This document shows positions 21,690-33,185 of a stretch of DNA of 64,000 bases, piece after piece. Source of the DNA: Porodaedalea pini (taxonomy: Eukaryota; Basidiomycota; Agaricomycetes; Hymenochaetales; Hymenochaetaceae); NCBI GenBank assembly GCA_002794775.1, contig NBAY01000015.1, positions 124,001 through 188,000 of the forward strand, written 5' to 3'. Position 1 is the stretch's first letter. Every line of letters begins with the position of its first letter. The notes under the pieces were generated by a model, which ran no database searches, was not told the DNA's origin, and saw nothing but the letters and a program-made list of their open reading frames with translations. The position numbers and the translations under genes were made by a program.

Positions 21690-22915
21690 TCGTGCTCGAT
21701 GGCTTATTGCAAAAGCCAATGACGCCGAAGGACTTCTCAGCCACGGCCAAGACACATGCGGACGGTGGAAAGGGAACATATTCGGGGTGAGAAAGCGAAC
21801 GTCGCCACGCTGGTTGGTCCGAGTTGGCTCGGTGCGTCTTATATTTATTTGATGTGCTTGCAAATGGCTGCTGACCTTGTAACTATCTCAGCTTTTTGCG
21901 CTGCGAGGATCTCACCTATGCGACCCGGATCGCTATTACTTCGTGTTGGAGCCGATATCGCAGTCGTCAATGGATTCCTTACGACGGTCCGCTCGATATA
22001 CAATCCCCTCATGGTGAGCATCATTATGTGCATGAGCGTGTTCTATGTGCCAAGAGAGCATTTGAGCGATGCGATGCTCGAGCTCCTCCGTCAGTCGCAA
22101 GGAGCATCGCATCCTCAGAAGTTCTTCGGGAAAATGAGAGTGACGACGAACTATTTTGGGTACCGAAAGCTCAGTAGCATCAATGGCTTTGGTTCCGCGA
22201 CTGCGAAGAAGACGACGCCCAACAGCGAGGAGTCGAGGAAGGTAACCGTTGAGAAATACTTCCAAAAGAGCAAGTCATTCGGAATCGTTCATATCAACCT
22301 CGCTAAACTGCATCCATAGAGTTCGGGATTTCTCTGAAGCATGCGGATGACCTGCCTGTCGTGAACATCGGGACGAAGGATAAAGGTGGTTTCGTCCCAG
22401 CGGGACTTTGTAGGATCGAAGTTGGCAGTCTCTTCTAACCCGTCAGGAGAGCGCCTCTGTGCACGGCCAACTGTAAGACGTCTGCAGCAAACGCCCAGAC
22501 TTTGACCGTCAAAGGCCTCTGCCTGCTCGGATTTTGAGTCGAACACACCTCCGATGGCAAGCTTCGGTATTAAGGTCTCGCTGGACTTGGCGGTTATTTC
22601 GGCGCGCATTCTGTCTGCGCCGAACGTAATTTATCATTCGGGTCAGCTGGCCGTGGTCATTGGACCTTGGACGACTCGATGTATCCGTTTCACAAAGGCC
22701 GCATAGTTCACTCACTTAGCCGCGGATTACAAGCCGAAGCTCGCATTCGTGATCTGCGGCAAGGGTCACCACACTCGCTTCTATCCGACTCTGGCTCAGG
22801 ATGCAGGCCAGACATCGAGCTCGAAGGCTGAGACTGTTGCCGACCAGGGTGTGACCGGCATATAAGACTTTTTTTTTTGCCTGCAGGCGGCGGCCGAGCC
22901 ACTATCAGTGTGTGA
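21690..22915 (+). pseudogene. Argonaute pseudogene with internal deletion
   Basis: Frames on the plus strand read, in order, as pieces of a fungal Argonaute. End of the N domain: PMTPKDFSATAKTHADGGKG. Linker 1: NGFLTTVRSIYNPLMV. PAZ: SVFYVPREHLSDAMLELL, RKVTVEKYF, then across a GC-AG intron (donor GCAAGT near 22270, acceptor near 22319) KFGISLKHADDLPVVNIG. Linker 2: FGIKVSLDLAVISARILSAP. Then a jump to the late PIWI domain: PKLAFVICGKGHHTRFYPT and GVTG. The MID domain and first half of PIWI, with its first catalytic acidic residues, are missing between about 22700 and 22722. Several in-frame stops (for example after EVGSLF) and frame changes confirm loss of function. It was once a small-RNA effector of RNAi/quelling. 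Confidence 0.82.
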
Positions 22916-23117
22916 TGTCCATCCATAATGTAGGACTTTTCACGCTACCTGAGCCTATTTGCGATCACTAAAGCTCGTCCAGTCCGATAATACCTGTCAT
23001 TCCATCACGGAGGGACATACGAGTCATGTATCATAATTGTTGAATCGAATAAATAGTTGCGAAAATCCTTCTTCGTTTGATCACCATGATAAACCAGACC
23101 AGAGGATCAGAGCATTA
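22916..23117. other. Short spacer between Argonaute remnant and foldback copy 2
   Basis: No feature recognised. Confidence 0.3.
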
Positions 23118-23979
23118 CAGCCATTTTCATACAGCCATTTTCATAAGTCCTGCGACACGTGCATGTCACGTGAAATGAGCCGCGGCTGAGCCAAAATGTC
23201 GAAAAATTAGAATGAATGCCTATTTTCTCTGTAAATTCTGCACAGCACCTGCTCATTAAGTACTCAAAAAAAAGGCATGGTTCTCAGGAGCAGAAATATG
23301 TAAAATAGGGAGCAATAAGTTGACTGTGTAGGTGGGTGGAGATCAAACAAGTGCAGCCAGTCTGTTCTCTCACACATTTCCACCGAGATTCATAAATTAT
23401 GGCTCCCCTACATCTACCTATAAAATTCTTACCTGTGTCTGTAAATTAAGTATATGACCATACCAACATCTCCTGCAAGTTTTAAGCCAATCCATGCAGT
23501 ATTCATGGTGCAGCAGCAAGATTTCCAATCCACTTCAAGCTCTTTCCATCCTCCTTTTCTCACAACAGGTCTTGCAGAGTAGAACAGAAATCTTGCTGCT
23601 GCACCATGAATACTGCATGGATTGGCTTAAAACTTGCAGGAGATGTTGGTATGGTCATATACTTAATTTACAGACACAGGTAAGAATTTTATAGTTAGAT
23701 GTAGGGGAGCCATAATTTTTGAATCTCAGTGAAAATGGGTGAGAGAACAGACCAGCTGCACTTGTTTGATCTCCACCTGCCTACACAGTCAATGTATTGC
23801 TCCATATTTTACATATTTCTGCTCCTGAGAACCATGCCTTTTTTTGAGTACTTAATGAGCAGGTACTGTGCAGAATTTACAGAGAAAATAGGCATTCATT
23901 CTAATTTTTCGACATTTTGGCTCAGCCGCGGCTCATTTCACGTGACATGCACGTATCGCAGGACTTATGAAAACGGCTG
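23118..23979. mobile_element. Foldback element, copy 2
   Basis: Same family as 12821-13666: identical terminal motif CAGCCATTTTCAT, the same CACGTG/GCCGCGG subterminal palindromes, and TA at both ends (23116-23117, 23980-23981). The arms are about 390 bp each and more diverged in their inner parts than in copy 1. The unpaired centre is about 60 nt and contains CCTCCTTTTCTCACAAC. Its reverse complement makes up nearly the whole loop of copy 1. The left tip carries a tandem duplication of TACAGCCATTTTCA (23116-23129, 23130-23143), so the original end may be 23132. No coding capacity. Confidence 0.82.
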
Positions 23980-24266
23980 TAAATTTTAGTGCTTTAAAGC
24001 GTGCGTGGAAACTAAGAGGGACGCACGAAATGAATTATGATAAACTAAGTTTTATGCTTGGGTGGGATATTATCTTACGAATAATCACATCTGGCATGTC
24101 TCGGAAGTAAATTTCAAATTGCTACTTGGACTGCCTTTATGTCGATTCACGACAGACGAGGAGCATCAATCCAACTCTGATATATATTTGCATGCACCAG
24201 AGTAAAGAAACAACGAGGCTTTGCTTGAACTCATTAATATGGGTATTTTTATCCCGTTCAGGAAGT

Positions 24267-24745
24267 CTATAAAAGCCCTATCCTGGCCTTGTACATCTAC
24301 AAACGCGCAGAAGGTAAGCTATATTCGACGAGCTCGATTGAGACAAACATCCGAAACATACCAGCATAGCCTCGTCGCTGGCATCGCGCAGCAGTCGACA
24401 ATCTCCTTCTAGGTAAACGCGTAATGATCCAATGGGAATTAACTGCCTGTCGTACAAGTCCACTGTGTAGTGCCGGCGGGGGTCGTTGAATGCTGTCTGG
24501 ACGGTCTCCCTGATCCAAAGAAAGGCGATGAGAATCACTTTCATTCAAGAAGAGTAGAAATGGACATACGTCATAGAGACTGTTGCTATATCCCTCGGAA
24601 ATGTGTTTGTGTCTTTCAGTAGTGCGTCAAGGGAGGCCGCATCCACTGAGCTACAGACAAAGTCGAGCGTCGGCGCGCTTACTTTGCGCTGTAACTCATC
24701 GTAGAGAAAAGACGCGGTTGCGCTTCTGAAGGTTGCGTCAGACAT
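24267..24745 (-). CDS. Small hypothetical protein, three exons
   Basis: Exons 24745-24570, 24509-24362 and 24296-24267 give 118 codons (117 aa) with matching splice phases and GT-AG sites. The sequence begins MSDATFRSATASFLYDEL and contains FNDPRRHYTVDLYDRQLIPIG and a short C-terminal exon (MYKARIGLL). No family recognised, no signal peptide, no membrane segment. The good exon phasing supports a real gene, but expression evidence would settle it. Confidence 0.5.
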
Positions 24746-25081
24746 GTTTCCGACCTATGCTGAGAGGGACGAGAATGTGAGGTGTGTATGGGATCGCGAC
24801 GAGACGCGCTGCTTTATATACGAACGCACAATGCGGGCCACAAAACGCCGTGTGTCTCGGGAATCCGAGTCAAGCTGCCGTGAAACAACGGAATGGAGAG
24901 CTCGAGGCTGTGCTCTGCGAACGATAAGCAGACACCCGTTGGCGACGGTGGAAACAAACCACCGCAGTGGAAGCCACATGCACCTTGGATTGCTAATATA
25001 AATCGTAACTCGACTGAGTCTCCGAGCATATTTATATATACGACGCTGATCGGTGTTGAAGCGGCCGGAGTTCATTTGAAA

Positions 25082-25432
25082 TCAAGGTACGCGCAAATGA
25101 TCCGGACGCTGAGGGGAAAGAAGCTTGAACCTCAGAGTAACAGAGCAGGCTAGGCTGAGGGCATGAGATAGGGTTAGAATACAAGAAACAAAAGTAGGCC
25201 CTACAATGAGCATACACACATCACGCTGTCTCAGTTGGCGTTCCCACTTCGCAACCGGAGGGACAATCGCAGACGTACGGGATATATTGGAACGACACCG
25301 GGAAGCACATATTAAATCAGACTTCCTGTCAACGTTCTCGTGCCACACTTCGTTAAAATCTAGTGTAACTTGCGAGTATTCCAAAGACATAAGCCAGCCA
25401 CCCGATAAGACTTTGAGATCGCCGATGAACAA
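25082..25432 (-). other. Unplaced open frame
   Basis: A 116-codon minus-strand frame (MFIGDLKVLSGGWLMSLEY..., VAKWERQLRQRDVCM) has a protein-like middle part but no recognised domain and no clear partner exons. It may be a gene fragment. The rest of 24746-25961 holds only the upstream region of TRM112, where TCCGAGTC-like words recur (about 24863, 25815, 25885). Confidence 0.25.
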
Positions 25433-25961
25433 ATACTGATCAACCCGAAGCGACCAAGTACATGTCGGAGCAATCGTTCTCTTGGAGGCATACGTAGCCT
25501 CGCTGAAGGCCCTTCATCGCAGGAGGTAACAGCTGCATTGCCCTGATAATAATAGCCCGTCAGTACGTACAGGAAAGAGCATCGACGCAGTGCAATGATT
25601 TGATCAAGGCGTTCCGGTTTGGAGAGTTACAGATGAGTGCAGTAATTCATACGTCTGCTTGAGACACCGCAGAAATGTGAGCGTTCAAATCAGTCAGCCT
25701 GCGTCTCACTGTTATAGACCCATAGCCAACATCATCTCCAGCTCATATAAGATTTTTCAGAGCACATCCTGGGGAACGATAGAAGAGATCACTACTACTA
25801 ATACTAGGGCGGGACTCGGAGTTGGTGGCACGTGCGCTGAGTCATGATAAGGGCCGGCACTGTCATTTCAAGAAATTTCCGCGGTTCCGAGTCAGTGAAC
25901 GTTTCCGACCCATGTCTGTCATTGACGTCGTCCCATAACACATCCAGAAAAACACCGCCAA

Positions 25962-26508
25962 ATGGTCCGCCTAATAACGCACAACCTTCTCGCGTGTCAC
26001 GTCAAGGGCTGCACGACGAACAACTTCCCGCTGCGCTTTCAGGATGTCCAGATCGAGCTACGCGAGGCAGAGTTCAATGCCGACTTTCTGCGGAATTTCG
26101 TACCACGCATCGAGTGGAGCGCACTCATAGAGGCGGCGAAGCAAGTCAGTGTCTTGGCTTGAACTTATGCAAAAGAATAAGCTCATTCTTTTACGCAGCT
26201 TGGAGATACGTCGCTGCCCGCTGAACAGCCCGAGATGTTGGACGACGAACTCTTGAAGACTCTGCACCACGTATTATTCGAGGTCGGCGCCGCTTACCCT
26301 CTCATGCAACGGTCTGCTAAAATCTCCTCTTGAATTTACAGATCCACGTGGAAAACGGTGTGATGGTCTGCCCGAACTGCGGACACGTCTACAAAATCAT
26401 GAGTGGCATCCCAAACATGGTGCGTACCCATTTTCTCTCTCTTTTTTCTGACCCATTAGCTGAGAGTCGGGTATCGAACTCTAGCTCCTGACGGAAAAGG
26501 AGATCTAG
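25962..26508 (+). CDS. TRM112: tRNA/translation-factor methyltransferase activator TRM112
   Basis: Four exons (25962-26144, 26199-26282, 26342-26419, 26485-26508) give 123 codons (122 aa), the usual size. The sequence starts MVRLITHNLLACHVKGC and ends VMVCPNCGHVYKIMSGIPNMLLTEKEI. The two N-terminal and two C-terminal cysteines form the zinc site of the family. TRM112 is the small obligate partner that stabilises and activates several methyltransferases: Trm9 and Trm11 on tRNA, Mtq2 on release factor eRF1, and Bud23 on 18S rRNA. It acts in cytosol and nucleus. Nothing odd is seen; the last exon codes only LLTEKEI. Confidence 0.95.
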
Positions 26509-28322
26509 TCTGGTTGGGCGAATCATTCACGATTTCCTGTCGCTACCCGTTTCGTCACACTCTTGCGAACATACTCCAAAACATCGCCGTCTCTTCACGC
26601 CCGTATCATCCTGCCAGAGCAACACAGCACTACTGCGCCAACTAGAGGGAGGAAGCACTATGATAAATCAATTAGAGGGGCCGTCAGAGTTTAGAAGAAT
26701 ACACTTGAGTATCTCACTTCATCTCGCTTGTACAACGTACCTGTCCTGAGTTATCCAACCGTGTTTTTTGTACTGTTTAGCGCTATAAATGTTGTTTTCT
26801 ACTCTTCCGCATAAACTCTCGGTGCGGATTAGGATCTGGCCGCGCGCGTGCCAGGGCCCATAGCAGCTGTGTCATGTCGAACAAGAGCGCATCCTGAAAG
26901 CGGGTGAAACAATAAGTCATGTCCAGTAAATATCGACCACAGCGCATCGACTGCAGCGCACCTCGCCTCTCTCTATATCCACGACGAAGCAATCAGATGC
27001 TTGAGCAGAATACCTTGATATTATGATACCCTCTGCATTTCGCAGAGTCCAATAGTTCCCTAGAGACTGGGCAATATCTTTCTCGCGCGGCGCGTGTACA
27101 TGAATGGTCCAATACGTCCCGTCACGAACCCAGACCTGTCAGACACGGACCTAATGTCGATCTTTCGCAACTTTCGATCTTGCTCGGTCGCGTATCTTTG
27201 CGTTTCCCTTCAAAGCCAGCCACGCATTACTAGGCTCGTCCAACTCAGAGACACGACGAAGTCCTGAAACTAGGCGTCACATCATGTGCGCTTTGACGGA
27301 AAGCGTAGACTTCCCCTGTTTCTCAGGCATTCTGTGGAGGGAATTTGCGGAAGGACCCCACTTACTTTGCTGGGCAGATGCATGGGCCGGGGGGCCAAGT
27401 CTAACCCTGTGCATTGCTGCTGTGAGCCATACGTCGCTCATGCTTCTGCTGTCAGTCTAGTGCGCCTTGACATAGACACAGGGAGTACTTGAATCGCGCG
27501 CGCCGGAATATGGAATAACGGACTTCGTTGAGGTCAGAATGTGCGCGATTTCGCAGTCGATCAACCACGTACCTTGGACCGCTCGTTGGGTCTAGTGATC
27601 TAGGTTATCGAAGGACAGAGCACGGTTCGGTGGATAATCCGAACTAGCTTCTTGCGACTTGGCCGACGCAGCGGATGTGAAGCTTGGGGTTCATTGAAGG
27701 GCGGAGACACAGGCCGAAGAAACTGCTTGCTGTTGTAGCAACGGATGATCAAAGAACCTGTCCAAGCGTCGATATTCTCGTACACTGTGAACCGCCTGTC
27801 GCATCTTGAATGGCCAATTGTACCAATGATCTAAGTGTAGGGTGATCCTCCAGGCTCGTCTACGAGGATACTCTGAATAGCGTTCCCGCAGGATTGTCTT
27901 ACAGGTGGATTTTTTATCCCAAGCCACCATCAGCACATAACATATGGCTTTCGGACCTGGCCTTCCGTGCGCAGGCCTGCCTTCTGTAGTAAGTCAACGC
28001 GTGGCCAAACAAAACCCTCGCACGTACCTGCTTATTTAGGAACAACGGGTCAAGGGTGTTTGGGCTTTGTTTACGCCCCCACTCGAGGGCAATCGCGCCT
28101 CGAGGCGGTTTCGCTAGCCGAGAGGGGGTATAAGATCGCGGCCGCGAGCTGCGACATACCCCAGCTCTTTCAACAGCTTCCCTTCACCTGTCGTGGAGCT
28201 CACTCTCTCTCCATCAAACACGATTTGCCCTATTTTCTCGCTCCTCTTAACGCTCATCCACGTCTTCATCTGTCCACGACATCCACACCCTACTTTATTC
28301 CCTCCTAACCACATTTGCCACA
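26509..28322. other. Intergenic with possible gene remnants
   Basis: On the minus strand, protein-like fragments appear in shifting frames: DGTYWTIHVHAPREKD...LGNYWTLRNAEG (about 27140-27010) and FTVYENIDAWTGSLIIRCYN (about 27790-27730). I could not join them into one frame and do not recognise the family. The sequence GGGGGTATAAGATCG near 28124 is a TATA-like element about 195 bp upstream of the next gene. Confidence 0.35.
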
Positions 28323-29195
28323 ATGCCTGCCTCTCCATCTCCCGTCACGAAGAAGCCTGCTGTCGCTGTCGCAGTCGCGGTCGCAGTCACTAAGAGCCCC
28401 TCCTTCACCAACGGCCCTGCTGCCGCTCCGCGTTCTCCGAAGCGTCGCCGAGCTGCATCTCCCGCTCCGGGTAGCGCGCCATCCTCTCCTGGATCTCCTG
28501 ACTCTCCTACGCGCAAGCTCGCCGCGGCACGCGTTGGCGAACGTTCGCTGACGCCGTACCCGCCCCCGTTGTACACCCCTCGCGTCTCCATCGGCATGCG
28601 ATCTGTCACGCCCTACCCGGGCCTGCGCCGCTGGCCCTCGCGCGAAGCCGCCCGCGGCACTGACAGCCCGAGCTCCGTTCTCTCCTCTTCGCCCGACAAG
28701 GAGAACGAGCCTTTCGACCGTTCCTCCGCGCCGTCCCCGTCGCCGTCCCCGAAGAAGAAAGGAAAAAAAGAGGACAGCGATATCAGAGGCAGGTCACTCA
28801 GCCGCAGCCGTAGCCGCAGTAGCAGCATCAATAGTGTCTTCACCTTTGGTGTTCCCACCAACACTCCGCGTTCTCTCTCGCGTGAATCGTCTTCCTCTCG
28901 CTCGTCTGCTTCGTCCAAGTCATCTCACGAGCCTGTGACTCCGCCGATGATCAACCGCGCGCTCATGGACCGCCTTCTCGAGATCGAGGTCACGCGTCGC
29001 TGCAAGGAGCTGACGGAGTTGCCGCTCTTGGATGTCACTGAGGCGTACACTGACCACTTCGACGGCATCGACCTCCTGTGCCCCCCGAACACGCCCGTTG
29101 CTATCGAGGGTGGCCGTGACTGGTACGTCGCCACTTCATTTCTCAATTCATCAGTTACTTACCAAGGGGTTGCTTGTAGAACGATTTATCAGTAA
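28323..29195 (+). CDS. Ser/Pro-rich low-complexity protein, function unknown
   Basis: A single open frame of 290 codons. The N-terminal half is disordered, with alternating Val-Ala (VAVAVAVAVAV, from a GCNGTC repeat), basic KRRRA, and repeated SP/TP sites. TPYP occurs twice (SLTPYPPPLY, SVTPYPGLRR). A Ser-Arg stretch (SLSRSRSRSSS) follows PDKENEPF. The last 80 residues are more ordered (LMDRLLEIEVTRRCKELTEL). A GTACGT donor at about 29142 and a TTGTAG acceptor near 29179 could splice out the last part; the protein would then stop right after GGRD. The SP/TP density suggests a phosphoprotein, possibly nuclear (inference). Confidence 0.6.
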   Translation: MPASPSPVTKKPAVAVAVAVAVTKSPSFTNGPAAAPRSPKRRRAASPAPGSAPSSPGSPDSPTRKLAAARVGERSLTPYPPPLYTPRVSIGMRSVTPYPGLRRWPSREAARGTDSPSSVLSSSPDKENEPFDRSSAPSPSPSPKKKGKKEDSDIRGRSLSRSRSRSSSINSVFTFGVPTNTPRSLSRESSSSRSSASSKSSHEPVTPPMINRALMDRLLEIEVTRRCKELTELPLLDVTEAYTDHFDGIDLLCPPNTPVAIEGGRDWYVATSFLNSSVTYQGVACRTIYQ

Positions 29196-29765
29196 ATACA
29201 AAGGAATTTGTTTATTCCGACGCATTGGACAGCGTCTGTAAACATATGCATACTTTCCCCCATTGTACACCACTCCGCACACTCACCAACGCCCCCCATC
29301 CACGACTGCACACAACATCTCAAATGTACCCATGCCTCTCTCCCCGTCTTCTACTCATTGACTCGCTGACCGCTATACCTGTACTCTTTTAATCGCCCAT
29401 TCGTGACGTCTTGGCTCTTGTTCATTTCCTAGTATGCTGTGAAAGCGTATGATCCGACTTGATTGGATTGAAATAAAATTTGTGTCATCAGCGCTGCGTG
29501 GCCTGGATTCATTTTTCTGTTTGATGAAGAGAGTGTGCTACCGGGAAAAGGGACCTGGGACTTGATTAGGATGCTTTTTCATGTTCTGCGGCACCAAAAA
29601 ATGGTTGCCCAGCTTTTGATCAATTCGCCTCAAGAGTTCTTATAAATAATTATTTTATTTTATTTTAAATAAGGTCTAATCAACAGGCCTCTATGGACGC
29701 GCTTGAGACACCACATGGATAGTTTAATTCAATGACAAACAGAAATCCTCGTAAGCAATGCCTTT
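29196..29765. other. 3' flank between convergent genes
   Basis: Non-coding sequence between the plus-strand Ser-rich gene and the minus-strand Zn2Cys6 gene. An AT-rich tract (TATTTTATTTTATTTTAAAT) lies near 29650. Confidence 0.4.
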
Positions 29766-30914
29766 TTACTGGCCATGGAATGCGGAGGATGTCGATCCCG
29801 AGTTTGAATAGCCAGAATAATACACATCCTGACCACTTGATGACGGGCCGTCTGACATTGGACCGAACGGGTCGTTAATTGCATTGTAAATTACTATGTA
29901 TGTGATTTGAAGCATGAGGTCAAGAAGAAGAATGAGAAAGGTGAGAACTTACAGGGAAGAAGAACTGAATGATATAGGGTGACTACGGTTCATAGCACCT
30001 CCTACGAGCTGGGCGCGGTGGGGGACATGCCCTTCAGGAAGGCTAGTGTTTCTAAAGTCGAGTTGAAGCCAAACAAGATAAGATACTCCGCTTTCTAGAC
30101 TGAATGGGATTAACTTACAACATAGAGTCTGAACTCGATGAAGCGAAGGTATTGTTCTGAGAAGCCAGGCTGGAAGGAATTGCATCGCTGGTTTGGGTGA
30201 AGGCGGGACTGTATGTATGCACTAAAGATGAGGAATGACTATCGTCCGGTGAGTTATAGTGCATGTCGCATGACAGAAGATGGTGAATAGGCTCACGAGT
30301 GATCCCCTGTTGGTGGAGAAAGATAGGCACTCAATTTTTCGTGCTCATGTCTTCCAGAAGAAGCAGAGTTTTTCACAGTCCCTTGAAGAGTCGGTGTGTG
30401 TTCACTCGTGGAAAAGTCGAGCTTAGGCTGTGTAGGCAATACTAATGAGGTGAAATGCGAGCTCGAGCATCTGAAGAGTGTAATACCGTGCAACTAGTAG
30501 AACACCCATTCTTTTGGCAACGTTCACATATATACTGTCCACCTGACGTGTTGATGAGGACGCACTAGATTAAAAAAAATGATTAGGGCTTCGAGTAGCG
30601 GAGATGAGACATCATACCTTAACTTTTTTATCAGAGCATGTCACGCATGGCCGCGGATTGATGTGTGTCCTACGAGACCTGGTCGAGGTTGATGACTCCG
30701 ATGAGCGGAACCATGTCAGGATACGTTCGATGTGGGTAAGATTTTCTCCCAGGGAGTCACGTGCATCATGGTCGAGGGTCTCGTTGTCGGCAACGGCCTG
30801 AAGTAGAGATCGCCACGCAGGATTCGAACAGACCTTGTCTACCGAAATGAGCATCTCTATAAACTCCATAGCTTTGCGAGCAGCAATGGAGTCCTCGAAT
30901 GTGAATGAAGACAT
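29766..30914 (-). CDS. Small Zn(2)Cys(6) domain protein, copy 2
   Basis: Exons 30914-30618, 30564-30487, 30427-30297, 30238-30119 and 30051-29953 are in matching phase. The cluster PCVTCSDKKVK / CVLINTSGG / ICERC / C spans the first intron at exactly the same place as in the copy at 13988. The C-terminal part is Ser-rich. The final exon is unclear. Without further splicing the frame stops at 29949. The more gene-like ending (IYNAINDPFGPMSDG...FHGQ, stop at 29766) needs one base of phase change after the GTAAGT donor at 29952. The last exon also resembles the tail of copy 1 in position. Possible DNA-binding protein; function unknown. Confidence 0.65.
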
Positions 30915-33185
30915 CTGGTAGGCAGAGATGGAGCAGGGTCTTTGTGTTGGAGGTCATTAAGTCGATAGGCCAGCTCCTTTATATGCTGAACATCAATACT
31001 AGTTTGGGCACTCTGAGTGCACAGCAGTCCGCCAGTGAATGTATTTGTCATCCAAGCTCGGAACGGCAATTTCGACTCCATTACATAATGGAGTGAATCA
31101 ACATGGTCTTGCCGCTAGAAGTATTTTCGAAGTAACACACAATTTCCCACGTCGAACCCGACAGATGCCGTGATGATGTTCTTTTTAGCAACCACTGTGC
31201 ACCATCTCTGTAGCCTCGTGAAAGTTCACGGTACCATTTTCTCTCTCTTTCTCTTTGTCAATATTCCTAAATCTTCTATTGCTGTAGTCTCGAGGCTAGG
31301 TAAACAGGCCATATCCTATTGCACATTTGTGAACTTCAGTGACGGCTCTCTTTCAACTGCTTCTGTAAACTCTCTGACTACCAGGCTGGCTCTAGGACAC
31401 GAACAATTCGGAATACATTCTGTTTCCTGCTATTTCACCTTTAGATAGCTTACCACAGGCAGCCCATCAAGAGCGGGTCTCGGACCTTCAAGGTCTCTCT
31501 CAGTACACATGCATTCTACGGTTCATATTTCTGGATGGATGATTGCTGGCAAAAAAAAAAACACGGCTGCTCGCAATGCACGAGCTGATCGTATGGCTGC
31601 TTTTAAGAAAGAAAAAAAATTGTTCAGAGTACGCATACCAGATATACAGCGTAGCGAGAGAAAGCCTCGCACATCTGTGATCTGCATTTCCTAATTCTCT
31701 CTGAATCCGCGGTATGTATCTTTGATCATTAGGGCATCAGCAAAGTTTCGCCATGAGGCCCGCCGAGCGGTGATAAAAATGAAGAGATGTATCAAAAACT
31801 ATTTTGAGCGACTTTGTAATACGGCGCCCTCGTCGGCGTGCTCATCTTCTCGGCGCATTTCAACAGGAATGACAATGGAATGACCCTTTCGCCTCTCGCC
31901 GATGCAGTATGCGATCTTGCTGTTCGGGGGTGGCGGTGGCTTCAGCCTTCTGGGAGATGCTCGATTTGGAGTCTTCACTAAAGTGGATGGGACGGTGACT
32001 CGTGCCTACATCGGAGTTGTGGGAATCATCGAGGTCTTGAAGACCTTACCTTCCGGTTTTCTTATGCTACTAGTAGACTCGCGCAGTGCTGTCTCTAGAA
32101 GGCACAACTCTCCCGCCATTTTCGGACCTGAAGTACTAGCGAAAGTTTTGTAATGGTAGTCATTACAAACGCATTTTGATGGGCATCTACAAAACTGTGT
32201 GGAACTCAGCAAGCCATCGAATCATTTCCATAGTCATTAGTGCAAGTTCAGACGGCAAAACCTGATGCTCGAACATACATCCCGAAAACCAACAACTGGC
32301 TGACTGACCTCGCAATGTCGTCGAGCAATACGGGGCGCCCCAAAGGCTCATCGTACTGTAGAATTTCTAAGAGAAATTGAGATGGCTCCAACTTCACGGT
32401 CGACCATATGCATGGTGTCTCCCATTTTCCGGTGGGACGTCCCAGTCCCGGTGATACAATAAAACTCTGGCCTCGTCTGTTCGAAGAGTGATAAACTTGT
32501 CTTTTATAGGCTCAATCGTCAGACTTTCGCCTCGATCCATGTGTCTCGAGGTTTCAAAGATAGAATCCAGTGCTCGCGCGTTAGGTTCCACTTCAGCTGA
32601 CTGTATCAAGCGCCGGGATGAAAAGGGGGTGATCCAAATCATGAGACGCACCAGATGAGGAGGTACACAAAGGTTGAAAATTGGGTATATATTAATAGCA
32701 AAAGTGAGATCAGTACAGACGCGCGAGCCGAATACTACACAATCCAAGAGAAGAAAATAGCAACACGGAAGAAGAGAACGTCTCCCACAAGGACTCCTGC
32801 TCCAGCCCACGATCTCCACATGTGTACCCAATTCTCACGGAGGCAAATCAAAAAGGACAGCGGTAAGATTGAGAACACATCACCTGTGCAAGAAGAAACA
32901 TGAATAATGTGAACGCCCACACGGCTGCGCCCCAGCAACAATGGTGTAAGTACAAAGGTGTCGGGTGCAGACAAAGCAGAGTAGTGACCATCTGGGAGAA
33001 ATAGGATGTCGCCGAAGGCAAGATAGGAAGGTTTAGATGACGAGATCTCGCGAAGATGAAAGACAGCGGAAGCAACACAAATACAGATTTAGTACGGCGA
33101 TGGAGCGGGCAGACATCAAAGAATCGTCGCACGAGCCCGTTGGTGCGTTTTGGCGGAGGCCGGACGAGATGGAGACTAAGAACGA
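30915..33185. other. Gene-poor stretch, unassigned fragments
   Basis: Minus-strand frames near 32394-32831 and 32735-32974 contain hydrophobic stretches (VFSILPLSFLICLRENW..., WAGAGVLVGDVLFF) and a protein-like tail (LTIEPIKDKFITLRTDEARVLLYHRDW). They may be exons of a membrane protein, but I could not phase them. Plus-strand frames at 31170-31448 and 31902-32153 have no recognised motif. Confidence 0.3.

Noticed and set aside
32735..33184. Possible multi-pass membrane protein on the minus strand
   Set aside because: Hydrophobic frames exist, but part of this is the 3' flank of tup1 and I could not join the pieces in phase.
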